A stretch of DNA of 7,649 bases from Limnochordia bacterium (GCA_007132635.1 SLOG01000115.1:1-7649), one strand, 5' to 3'. Numbered from the stretch's first letter, positions 1 to 5,346 are shown. Notes: a model not told the origin generated them from the sequence alone. A program made the numbers and translations.

Positions 1-545
1 AAGACATCGCCATCAGGCCTGCCTCCAGTCCGGTACAGCACTGGAACTACCGGGTTTAAGGTTTCGTTGAACATGACGTCTTCAATAGCGAAGCGAATAT
101 CCTCAGTAGTCACTAGAACTCCGTCCGACCAGCGCAGACCCTCGCGGATTGTAAAGGTGAAAACGGAGTTGTCCTCATTTACTTCAAAGGACTCGAGCAG
201 ATTTGGCTGGAGATTGACCACGCCCGTACCTTGGCCCTGCAGTAGGTTCTGGCTGCTCATGATAAAAACATCAAAGTCCAAATCGGGGACATGGTGCGCC
301 ATATTAAACGGTCCATCATAGCGGCCGATCTGGAAATCGACGTGGTCTTCTGGTGCGTTGACGCCAGGACCAACTACAAAGGGTTCCAACGGTAGTCGTT
401 CGTCCACCGGTGGGAGTTCTCCTCGTTCAACCCGTTCGGTCAACATAGGTGATTCATTGTAGCTCGCCGCGAAACCGGTAGCGACTGCGATGCATGTGAC
501 CAGCACAAATGCTGTCATCACCATCATGATTGTTTTGCGCTTCAT
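1..545 (-). CDS. ABC transporter substrate-binding protein, family 5 (partial, C-terminus off the left edge)
   Basis: N-terminal 181 residues of an extracellular solute-binding protein of the SBP_bac_5 (oligopeptide/oligosaccharide/nickel-type) family, which delivers substrate to an ABC importer. I read it from the reverse complement; it is open to base 1. The start ATG at 545-543 has a GAGGAGGT ribosome binding site 9 nt upstream. Residues 1-27 form a Sec signal peptide: MKRK, a hydrophobic run, then a likely cut after TGFAA. The mature start carries a conserved segment (YNESPM..ERV..GELPPV.ERLP..PFVVGPG), then the family core NLLESFEVNEDNSVFTF and LREG-like REGLRWSDG..VTTEDIRF. Both blocks closely match the complete SBP at 2664-4553 (about 24 of 33 and 32 of 46 identical, counted by eye), so the two are paralogues. 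It is divergent from the AraC gene, a usual regulator-target arrangement, and permease genes probably follow off the edge. There is a Cys at residue 19, but its context (LVTC) is a poor lipobox. Substrate unknown. Confidence 0.9.
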   Translation of the reverse strand, partial: MKRKTIMMVMTAFVLVTCIAVATGFAASYNESPMLTERVERGELPPVDERLPLEPFVVGPGVNAPEDHVDFQIGRYDGPFNMAHHVPDLDFDVFIMSSQNLLQGQGTGVVNLQPNLLESFEVNEDNSVFTFTIREGLRWSDGVLVTTEDIRFAIEDVMFNETLNPVVPVLYRTGGRPDGDV

Positions 546-554
546 CTAGATTTA

Positions 555-562
555 ACCTCCTC
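555..562 (-). promoter_or_regulatory. Ribosome binding site of the left SBP gene
   Basis: Reads GAGGAGGT on the minus strand, 9 nt before the ATG at 545-543. It fixes the start of the partial SBP. Confidence 0.85.
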
Positions 563-599
563 GAAAGAAAATATCCTGCGAACAAGCCTAGCCTTATGC

Positions 600-608
600 C
601 ACCTCCTT
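600..608 (-). promoter_or_regulatory. Second, orphan Shine-Dalgarno-like site in the SBP leader
   Basis: Reads AAGGAGGTG on the minus strand, 46 nt upstream of the functional ribosome binding site and just after the predicted transcription start. No sizeable reading frame follows at normal spacing. A GTG embedded in its 3' end would read only Val-Ala-stop (GTG GCA TAA). It may be a ribosome standby site, a minimal leader peptide or chance. Confidence 0.35.
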
Positions 609-618
609 GATGCACAAC

Positions 619-624
619 ATTATA
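619..624 (-). promoter_or_regulatory. Perfect -10 box, probable promoter of the left SBP gene
   Basis: TATAAT on the minus strand. The 16-19 bp upstream spacings offer only poor -35 candidates such as GGATGT or GATGTA. A perfect -10 with no -35 is typical of an activator-dependent promoter, which fits the divergent AraC regulator. The expected transcription start is near 611-612, giving a leader of about 67 nt. Confidence 0.5.
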
Positions 625-654
625 GACCAAAATCTACCGCTACATCCTACATAT

Positions 655-668
655 AATTGTAGACAATT
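655..668. promoter_or_regulatory. Candidate operator in the divergent region (AATTGT-AG-ACAATT)
   Basis: A perfect 6-bp inverted repeat with a 2-bp centre. Its right half, GACAAT (662-667), recurs as a direct repeat at 686-691, 24 bp away, where it overlaps the -35 box of the araC promoter. The palindrome is centred about 50 bp upstream of the predicted SBP transcription start. That position suits activation leftward, while the second half-site suits autoregulation rightward. The sequence facts are direct; the regulatory role is inferred. Confidence 0.4.
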
Positions 669-683
669 CAGCGACGCAGTTCA

Positions 684-712
684 TTGACAATCCGGACTTC
701 TTTTTGTAGTAT
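684..712 (+). promoter_or_regulatory. Promoter of the AraC regulator gene (TTGACA-17-TAGTAT)
   Basis: A perfect -35 TTGACA at 684-689, a 17-bp spacer and a -10 TAGTAT at 707-712 (4 of 6 consensus). The predicted transcription start falls about 7 nt after the -10, at or next to the A of the ATG at 719. The transcript would then be leaderless or nearly so. Confidence 0.55.
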
Positions 713-718
713 TAGGAC

Positions 719-1606
719 ATGATGAAGCAGTTTTCGATCTGGGATTTCGCAAAATACAAAGGGTTTCCGTTTAGTATTAACATTGGTGTCCATCTTGATG
801 AGGTGGAAACCCATGTGCATCCCCATGTCCACAGCTATACGGAGCTTGCCATCATACTGGACGGCACAGCCGTTCACGTGGTGGATGGACATACATACCC
901 ACTGAAGGCTGGTGATGTGTTTGTCATAAAAGGCGACACGTACCACAGTTTTCGCGAACTGCATGCTATGAAACACTGCAACATAATGTTCGACCCTCAG
1001 CACTTTCTTGATGGCGAGACTGGACTCAAGCAAATGCCAGGATACCAGGCCCTGTTCATGGTGGAGCCTTACTACCGCAAAGAACATCGCTTTGAGAGCA
1101 AGCTTGTCTTAGACCCGGCACGACTACACTTTGTTGAAGACATGATCCACTTGATGCTTGATGAGTACAACGCGTTGCGAGCAGGTTCACAAGCTGTCGT
1201 GAAGACCTATTTTGCCTCGTTGGCTGCCTACCTGTCACGCCAGTACAGCAGCCATGACAATCCAGCCATGGAGAAACTCTTGCGCTTGTCCAAGGCTGTG
1301 GCCTATATGGAGACGAATTTCACGGAGCCTATCTGTTTGGATGATGTGGCGGCCATCGCGTACCTATCAGTGCGTCATTTTTCCCGGGTTTTTAAGGAGA
1401 TTTACTCTGTGCCGCCCATGGAGTATATTATTAGCCTGCGGCTGAAACACGCATGTGTTTTGCTTCAAGACAGTGATACTACTGTAAGTGAAGTAGCGTT
1501 GAACGTGGGTTTTTCCAACATCAGCTTCTTTTCTCGCTGTTTCAAAGAGCGGTTAGGGCTTTCGCCGCGGGATTACAGAAGGCAGACTAGTCGGTACGCC
1601 AAGTGA
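719..1606 (+). CDS. AraC-family transcriptional regulator with N-terminal cupin domain
   Basis: A 295-residue regulator of the usual AraC/XylS length. An N-terminal cupin sensor domain (about residues 20-110) precedes a linker and a C-terminal double helix-turn-helix (about 190-292). Helix one is LDDVAAIAYLSVRHFSRVFKE. Helix two is VSEVALNVGFSNISFFSRCFKE, and the family-typical GLSPRDYRR ends the domain. The cupin keeps H36-x-H38-x3-E42-x6-G49 plus H76, the pattern of metal-binding cupins, and two further alternating His (H32, H34). An in-frame stop at 707-709 limits the start to 719 or the adjacent ATG at 722. The only Shine-Dalgarno candidate is TTAGGA (712-717), too close to 719 and 4 nt from 722. 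It is transcribed divergently from the left SBP gene, which it probably controls, and ends at a strong terminator 21 nt after the stop. The family is firm; the ligand is unknown. Confidence 0.95.
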   Translation: MMKQFSIWDFAKYKGFPFSINIGVHLDEVETHVHPHVHSYTELAIILDGTAVHVVDGHTYPLKAGDVFVIKGDTYHSFRELHAMKHCNIMFDPQHFLDGETGLKQMPGYQALFMVEPYYRKEHRFESKLVLDPARLHFVEDMIHLMLDEYNALRAGSQAVVKTYFASLAAYLSRQYSSHDNPAMEKLLRLSKAVAYMETNFTEPICLDDVAAIAYLSVRHFSRVFKEIYSVPPMEYIISLRLKHACVLLQDSDTTVSEVALNVGFSNISFFSRCFKERLGLSPRDYRRQTSRYAK

Positions 1607-1626
1607 ACCAGATTCAGGGAAGCGTT

Positions 1627-1651
1627 GAGAGGGGATCTCCCCTCTCTTTTT
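1627..1651 (+). terminator. Intrinsic terminator of the AraC regulator gene
   Basis: An 8-bp perfect stem, GAGAGGGG (1627-1634) with CCCCTCTC (1639-1646) and loop ATCT, followed directly by TTTTT. It begins 21 nt after the regulator stop codon. A reading frame for the next gene extends back through it from a TTG at 1625, but this hairpin argues against that as the start. Confidence 0.88.
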
Positions 1652-1669
1652 GTGCCTAATCACGCAGAG

Positions 1670-1686
1670 AAAGGAGCTTTTGCTCC
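1670..1686 (+). promoter_or_regulatory. Ribosome binding site of the acetyltransferase gene, inside a small hairpin
   Basis: AAAGGAG (1670-1676) is the Shine-Dalgarno for the ATG at 1688, 11 nt away, slightly longer than ideal. GGAGC (1673-1677) can pair with GCTCC (1682-1686) across a TTTT loop, so the ribosome binding site can be hidden in a 5-bp stem that ends one base before the start codon. This may lower translation. Confidence 0.6.
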
Positions 1687-1687
1687 C

Positions 1688-2521
1688 ATGACCCATTCGA
1701 TTATACGGCTTGCGTTCGAGGATCTCCCTAGCGTTTTGCCGGCCTTAGTGTCACAGGCGCTGCAGTTCAAGGACCTTCTGTGGCACATCCAAGAGGGCCT
1801 CCCGGTAACTATGTGGGCCGATGATGCGAGCATCCCGCGCAATATCTTGGTCGTCGCACCCTCTGACGATGAACAGGAAAACACAAGCTACGCGGATCTA
1901 TATGCGCCGGATCCGGTTTGGATTGAGTCCGCCATGCAGCGCGCTCTAGAGTGTACGTGTGTTACGGAATGGATGGTCCATGGCGACGAGGCGCCGGATC
2001 CGGTTTGGTTCCATCCTGATCTTTTTTGGCGGACGGAGTTGGATCTGCAGTGGCACAGTCGTCCGCAGAGGGTGCTCCAAAATGATAGGGTGTTCATGCG
2101 GCACCTGTCTGCAGATGATCATCAAGAGGTTTGTGAATTTCTTTTTGTTTGCCCAGATATACCAGATCATCTGCGACAGGACACGCTAGTTGCTCTGCGG
2201 CAGGAGAAGACTCTCGTGTGGGGGCTTTGGCACCAGCGTTCCTTGGCGGCCTTTCTTACGGCGAAGGCTTTTGTGTTCGATCTCTGGGACGTTGAGTTCA
2301 TTTACACTGCAGAACGATTTCGTGGTTCTGGCTTCGCATCGCTGCTGGCCACAAATTACGGTTCGGAGGTAAGCTCGGCAGGTATGCGCCCTCTCTACTG
2401 CTCTCCGCTCAGCCAGGCCTCACAGAGGGCTGCGGAAAATGCAGGGTTTCGCGTCTATAAGCGACGCCTGCACGGCATGACAAGAGATAACTGGCACAGG
2501 CTCCCATATTTCGCAGATTAA
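1688..2521 (+). CDS. GNAT-family N-acetyltransferase (two-part protein)
   Basis: A 277-residue soluble protein. The C-terminal half (about 150-277) has a GNAT fold signature: a beta strand ending DVEFIYTAE, the acetyl-CoA pyrophosphate loop R210-F-R-G213-S-G215 (the R/Q-x-x-G-x-G/A motif), and the late motif ASQRAAENAGFRVY, equivalent to the usual N-x-A-x-x-x-Y-x-x-x-G-F. It would transfer an acetyl group from acetyl-CoA to an amine; the substrate cannot be told. I do not recognise the N-terminal half (1-150). It contains the motif APDPVW twice, at residues 73-78 and 102-107. I start at the ATG at 1688 because it has AAAGGAG upstream. Earlier in-frame starts (TTG 1625, GTG 1652) lie in or just after the AraC terminator. 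No promoter is visible between that terminator and the gene, so transcription may rely on readthrough or a start inside araC. Confidence 0.82.
   Translation: MTHSIIRLAFEDLPSVLPALVSQALQFKDLLWHIQEGLPVTMWADDASIPRNILVVAPSDDEQENTSYADLYAPDPVWIESAMQRALECTCVTEWMVHGDEAPDPVWFHPDLFWRTELDLQWHSRPQRVLQNDRVFMRHLSADDHQEVCEFLFVCPDIPDHLRQDTLVALRQEKTLVWGLWHQRSLAAFLTAKAFVFDLWDVEFIYTAERFRGSGFASLLATNYGSEVSSAGMRPLYCSPLSQASQRAAENAGFRVYKRRLHGMTRDNWHRLPYFAD
1904..2008 (+). repeat. Pair of identical 18-nt direct repeats within the acetyltransferase gene
   Basis: GCGCCGGATCCGGTTTGG occurs exactly at 1904-1921 and 1991-2008, 87 bp (29 codons) apart and in the same frame, each coding for APDPVW. Each copy contains the 10-bp palindrome CCGGATCCGG. 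The flanking codons differ, so only this short segment is duplicated. Confidence 0.9.
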
Positions 2522-2650
2522 GAGGTTTGTTTATCATTGCTTTGTGTTTGTTCATGTGTTATCCTTGCTGTGATTTCCCCGGCCATTGATGTATTCTAAG
2601 GGGGTGCTTGGTTCTGGAGTATGGTCGAGGCCTAGAAAGAATGAAATTGG

Positions 2651-2658
2651 AAAGGTGG
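2651..2658 (+). promoter_or_regulatory. Ribosome binding site that sets the start of the complete SBP
   Basis: AAAGGTGG lies 5 nt before the ATG at 2664. The reading frame is open back to a TTG at 2586, but the 26 extra residues there precede the signal peptide and have no good ribosome binding site, so 2664 is preferred. Confidence 0.75.
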
Positions 2659-2663
2659 TTTTT

Positions 2664-4553
2664 ATGATTCAAGAGAGTAAGAACTCAATGCTCATAGTCG
2701 TACTAGTGGCTTTGACTTTCGCCCTTGGCGCGGGTTCAGCTGCGGCTGACACTTACCAGGAAAGTCCAATGATGGCAGAACGCGTGGCTGCTGGCGAGCT
2801 TCCTACAGTGGAAGAACGTCTGCCAGAGTTTCCGTTTGTTGTCGGTCCCGGGACGCTGCTGCCAGAGGAAAGCCTTGACTGGCAGCCGGGACAGCATGGC
2901 GGGACGCTGACCGGGGCGCACCATCAACCGAATTGGAATGCAGAGATGCATCTCGGACTCGTTGAACCACTGTTGTCTTCACCCGGCATTGGCGCTGGCG
3001 AGATTGAGCCAAATCTGTTGGAAGTGTATCTCGCCAATGACGACAACACCGTGTTTACCTTCCGGCTTCGGGAAGGTCTGCGCTGGTCCGATGGGCATCC
3101 AGTGACCACCGAAGATATCCGCTTCACGTATGAGGACGTTCTGAACAACACTGAGCTCACATCCGTTTTTCCGATGAACTACCGCAGTCCATCTGGTGAA
3201 CCTATGGAGCTTGAGATCATCGATGAGTACACCTTCCGTATCTCGTTTGATGAACCCTATGGTGGTTTTGTCAACGTGCTGACGACCAAGCACTGGTCAA
3301 CCTACACGACTCTGCTGAAACCAGCTCATTACCTCAAGGACTTCCACATTGACTACACGAGCCTTGAGGACATGCGTCCCTACTTGGACGAGGAAGAATT
3401 AGATGACGAGTGGTGGCAGCTCTTTGGTGCCATGGATGCAGGCGATCCGGGCCAAATGCAGTTAGACTACGCTGTCGACTTCCCCGTTCTCACAGCATGG
3501 ATGCGAGTTGAAAGTCCTTCCGGGATGATCATTCTTGAGCGTAATCCGTATTACCACAAAGTGGACATTGAGGGCAACCAACTCCCCTATATCGATCGGT
3601 TTCAGTCCTATGAAACGACCGATATCGAGACTATGAACATGCGGGTTATTGCCGGTGAAGTCGACTTCTTGGTAGATAACGCTTCTATGAACTACATGCC
3701 CCTATATCGAGAAAACGAAGATCGCGGGGGCTACCGCGCGATTCCGCTGACAATGCATCGGACATCAGGTACGTTTTTCCTGAACGACACCTATGACGAT
3801 CCCGTGTGGCAGGAAGTTACCAGTGATATTCGTTTCCGTCAAGCAGTGAACTACGCCATCGATAACCAAGAGATTATCGACTCGGTATACTTCGGGTTTG
3901 CCCAGGAATCGCCTTGGATTCCCGGTGGCTTCGATCAAGAACAAGCTAACGCGCTTCTGGACGAAATGGGCTTAGACGAGCGAGACAGCGATGGTTACCG
4001 CATAGGGCCGGACGGTGAGACGTTCCGGATATCCATCGAAATGGCTCCCCATCGCCCCGACTTGGTTTCCGTGGCTGAACTGGTCCGAGCACACCTCTCG
4101 GAAGTTGGTATCAACACAGAAATGCGGCAGATCAGCATTGAACTGCTCGGTCAGCGGGCTACGGCCAACGAACTGCAGGCCACAGTCCTTTGGGTGCATT
4201 CCACAACATGGGCGCGAGGTCTTTGGGATGACTACCTCCCCTTCGCCTACTGGGCACCTGATTGGGAGTTATGGAACAACACCGACGGTCAGTCCGGTAC
4301 TGAACCGCCGGAAAACATCAAGGAACTCTATGGAATCCATGAGAGCATTGTTGCCACCATCCCTGAAACCGAGGCGAATGATGCGGCATGGGATGCCCTG
4401 GCCGATTGGTACTACGAGAATATCCCCATGTTCCTAACCGTTGGTCCTATCCAAGACCCGGTCATTGTATCGCAAGATTTGGGCAACGTGCCGGAGACGG
4501 GTATCACTAACGAGTTTAACTTAAGCATTGAACAGCTCTTCTTCGTTCAGTAA
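2664..4553 (+). CDS. ABC transporter substrate-binding protein, family 5 (complete)
   Basis: A 629-residue secreted binding protein of the SBP_bac_5 family, feeding an ABC importer for peptides, saccharides or similar solutes. Residues 1-28 are a Sec signal peptide (MIQESKNSM, a hydrophobic run, likely cut after GSAAA). The protein has no cysteine at all, so it cannot be a lipoprotein. Landmarks: YQESPMM.ERV..GELP near the mature start, HGGTLTGAHH, LRWSDG near residue 140 with VTTEDIRF, ERNPYYHKVD near 290 and RFRQAVNYAIDNQEII near 390. The length is a little above the family's common 500-600, partly because of the conserved N-terminal segment shared with the SBP at 1-545. It stands alone: the 140-bp gap upstream (2524-2663) shows no confident promoter or terminator, and no permease or ATPase follows. 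It may share a transporter with its paralogue or act as a spare receptor. Family sure, substrate unknown. Confidence 0.93.
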   Translation: MIQESKNSMLIVVLVALTFALGAGSAAADTYQESPMMAERVAAGELPTVEERLPEFPFVVGPGTLLPEESLDWQPGQHGGTLTGAHHQPNWNAEMHLGLVEPLLSSPGIGAGEIEPNLLEVYLANDDNTVFTFRLREGLRWSDGHPVTTEDIRFTYEDVLNNTELTSVFPMNYRSPSGEPMELEIIDEYTFRISFDEPYGGFVNVLTTKHWSTYTTLLKPAHYLKDFHIDYTSLEDMRPYLDEEELDDEWWQLFGAMDAGDPGQMQLDYAVDFPVLTAWMRVESPSGMIILERNPYYHKVDIEGNQLPYIDRFQSYETTDIETMNMRVIAGEVDFLVDNASMNYMPLYRENEDRGGYRAIPLTMHRTSGTFFLNDTYDDPVWQEVTSDIRFRQAVNYAIDNQEIIDSVYFGFAQESPWIPGGFDQEQANALLDEMGLDERDSDGYRIGPDGETFRISIEMAPHRPDLVSVAELVRAHLSEVGINTEMRQISIELLGQRATANELQATVLWVHSTTWARGLWDDYLPFAYWAPDWELWNNTDGQSGTEPPENIKELYGIHESIVATIPETEANDAAWDALADWYYENIPMFLTVGPIQDPVIVSQDLGNVPETGITNEFNLSIEQLFFVQ

Positions 4554-4563
4554 GACAACCTAG

Positions 4564-4680
4564 GAAGGCGTTGATTTTCTCCGTTTTACTACGGACGAGG
4601 GCCAGTTCACGCCGTGTACCTGGCATTTTAGGCAAACGGCGTGGCGTGATGCCCTCGTCAAATGCGAGAAAATCAACCGC
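4564..4680 (+). repeat. Nested palindromic element, copy A (structured RNA or repeat)
   Basis: Lies 10 nt after the SBP stop codon. The outer arms GTTGATTTTCTC (4570-4581) and GAGAAAATCAAC (4666-4677) match perfectly over 12 bp. Inside are a small hairpin CCGT/ACGG (4581-4584 with 4591-4594), a 9-bp stem GACGAGGGC/GCCCTCGTC (4594-4602 with 4651-4659), and TCACGCC/GGCGTGA (4607-4613 with 4643-4649). The last competes with CACGCCGT/ACGGCGTG (4608-4615 with 4636-4643). The whole could fold as a three-way junction. No T-run follows, so it is not a standard intrinsic terminator. A partial second copy lies at 6293-6336 on the minus strand. It contains no open frame that I would call a gene. It may be a dispersed palindromic repeat, a small RNA or a 3'-UTR stability element. 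Confidence 0.7.
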
Positions 4681-4736
4681 GTTCTAGAACAATGAGCAGA
4701 CGGCATCTTCTGTACTACGGAAGATGCCGTCTGCTC
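4681..4736. repeat. Palindrome GTTCTAGAAC followed by a long perfect hairpin
   Basis: GTTCTAGAAC (4681-4690) is a perfect 10-bp palindrome. Next to it, 4694-4710 pairs perfectly with 4720-4736 (17 bp, arms starting GAGCAGACGG). As RNA the stem can extend to 20 pairs through U-G, G-C and U-A, leaving a 3-nt loop. No T-run follows on either strand, so it is not a canonical intrinsic terminator. It may block readthrough or 3' exonucleases, or belong to the adjoining palindromic element. Confidence 0.7.
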
Positions 4737-4737
4737 G

Positions 4738-4767
4738 TGCGTGCAGGAGAGAGTGCGCGTGCACGCA
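4738..4767. repeat. Third hairpin of the intergenic palindrome cluster
   Basis: TGCGTGCA (4738-4745) and TGCACGCA (4760-4767) form a perfect 8-bp stem around a 14-nt purine-rich loop. It begins one base after the preceding long hairpin and lies about 50 bp upstream of the heat-shock gene's -35 box. Function unknown. Confidence 0.5.
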
Positions 4768-4819
4768 AGAAAACTTGGCTTTGTGGTGAAAAATAGACTT
4801 TAAGGCCGAAAGAAGGACT

Positions 4820-4847
4820 TTGACTTTCCCTGATGTTTGAGTATAAT
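4820..4847 (+). promoter_or_regulatory. Promoter of the small heat-shock protein gene (TTGACT-16-TATAAT)
   Basis: A -35 TTGACT (4820-4825), a 16-bp spacer and a perfect -10 TATAAT (4842-4847). It is a strong housekeeping-type promoter with transcription expected to start near 4854, about 36 nt before the start codon. GACTTT occurs three times around the -35 (4796, 4816, 4822). No CIRCE inverted repeat is present, so HrcA control is not supported. Confidence 0.8.
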
Positions 4848-4889
4848 AATAGGTGAAGAGAATAAAAACCGTTTTTGGAGGTGCTTCAC

Positions 4890-5315
4890 ATGTTTGGCTT
4901 GCTTCCAAGGCGTCGTCATCACGAACTCTTGTCAAGTGATCAGTGGCCAAGTTTCAACCGAATGTTTCAAGACTTCTTTGAGGGTTCACTGCAGGGTTTC
5001 CCAGTAGATATCAAGGAAACAGATGAGCATTATGAACTTGAAGCTGATCTGCCTGGAGTGGAACGAGAGAATATTTCCATCGAGCTTGAAGATGAACACC
5101 TTACCGTTAAGGTGCACAGTGATGACATTCACGAGAAGAAAGACGACCAATATATCCGGCGTGAACGCCATCTGCGGAGTTGTCAGCGAACCTTTTTTGT
5201 GGGGAATGTTCAAGAGGACCAAGTTACTGCCTCGTTTGACAACGGTGTTCTTCATGTCCGGTTCCCCAAGTCAGAACCAGCAGCCGGCCGACAGAAACAG
5301 ATCCCAATAAACTAA
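4890..5315 (+). CDS. Small heat-shock protein, Hsp20/alpha-crystallin family
   Basis: A 141-residue ATP-independent holdase chaperone that binds unfolding proteins in the cytoplasm. The alpha-crystallin domain spans about residues 37-127: VDIKETDEHYELEADLPGV (39-57), a dimer-loop region around Y88-I-R-R-E-R, and the hallmark A-S-F-D-N-G-V-L (114-121). The C-terminal tail ends in the I-P-I oligomer-docking motif (138-140). The length is normal for bacterial Hsp20. The ATG at 4890 has GGAGGTG (4877-4883) 6 nt upstream. The frame also opens at a TTG at 4875, but that overlaps the ribosome binding site. A single cysteine, C98, sits in LRSCQRTF where many relatives have an aromatic or Gly-Ser run. 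The gene has its own strong promoter and ends in a terminator stem that includes its last codon and stop, so it is a single-gene unit. Confidence 0.96.
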   Translation: MFGLLPRRRHHELLSSDQWPSFNRMFQDFFEGSLQGFPVDIKETDEHYELEADLPGVERENISIELEDEHLTVKVHSDDIHEKKDDQYIRRERHLRSCQRTFFVGNVQEDQVTASFDNGVLHVRFPKSEPAAGRQKQIPIN

Positions 5316-5346
5316 AAGAAACCCCGGCGCGGGGTTTCTTTTAGTT
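5310..5346. terminator. Bidirectional intrinsic terminator between convergent genes
   Basis: A perfect 17-bp inverted repeat, AACTAAAAGAAACCCCG (5310-5326) with its complement at 5330-5346 and a 3-nt loop. The GC core CCCCG/CGGGG is flanked by A-rich and T-rich arms on both strands, so it can end transcription from either side. The left arm covers the last sense codon and stop of the Hsp20 gene. The AEC gene ends 17 bp beyond the right arm. Confidence 0.92.

Noticed and set aside
67..321. 84-codon plus-strand open frame at the left end
   Set aside because: It is a shadow of the minus-strand SBP, whose translation matches the paralogue at 2664-4553.
483..491. Lipobox at Cys19 of the left SBP (LVTC)
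   Set aside because: Thr at -1 is not a usual lipobox residue, and a better signal peptidase I site follows at TGFAA.
668..1087. 139-codon minus-strand open frame opposite the AraC regulator
   Set aside because: It lies wholly antisense to a clearly recognisable gene, has no ribosome binding site and no recognisable domain.
1625..1687. Upstream TTG or GTG starts for the acetyltransferase
   Set aside because: They fall in or beside the AraC terminator hairpin and lack a ribosome binding site; ATG 1688 has AAAGGAG.
2586..2663. TTG start extending the complete SBP by 26 residues
   Set aside because: The extension precedes a normal signal peptide, while AAAGGTGG sits 5 nt before ATG 2664.
4694..4736. 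Intrinsic terminator for the SBP gene
   Set aside because: The stem is strong but no T-run follows on either strand.
4741..4875. CIRCE/HrcA operator for the heat-shock gene
   Set aside because: Only fragments such as GAGTGC occur; no TTAGCACTC-N9-GAGTGCTAA inverted repeat is present.
4684..4950. 88-codon minus-strand frame through the intergenic hairpins into the Hsp20 start
   Set aside because: It crosses hairpins and the heat-shock promoter, has no domain and overlaps a firm gene on the other strand.
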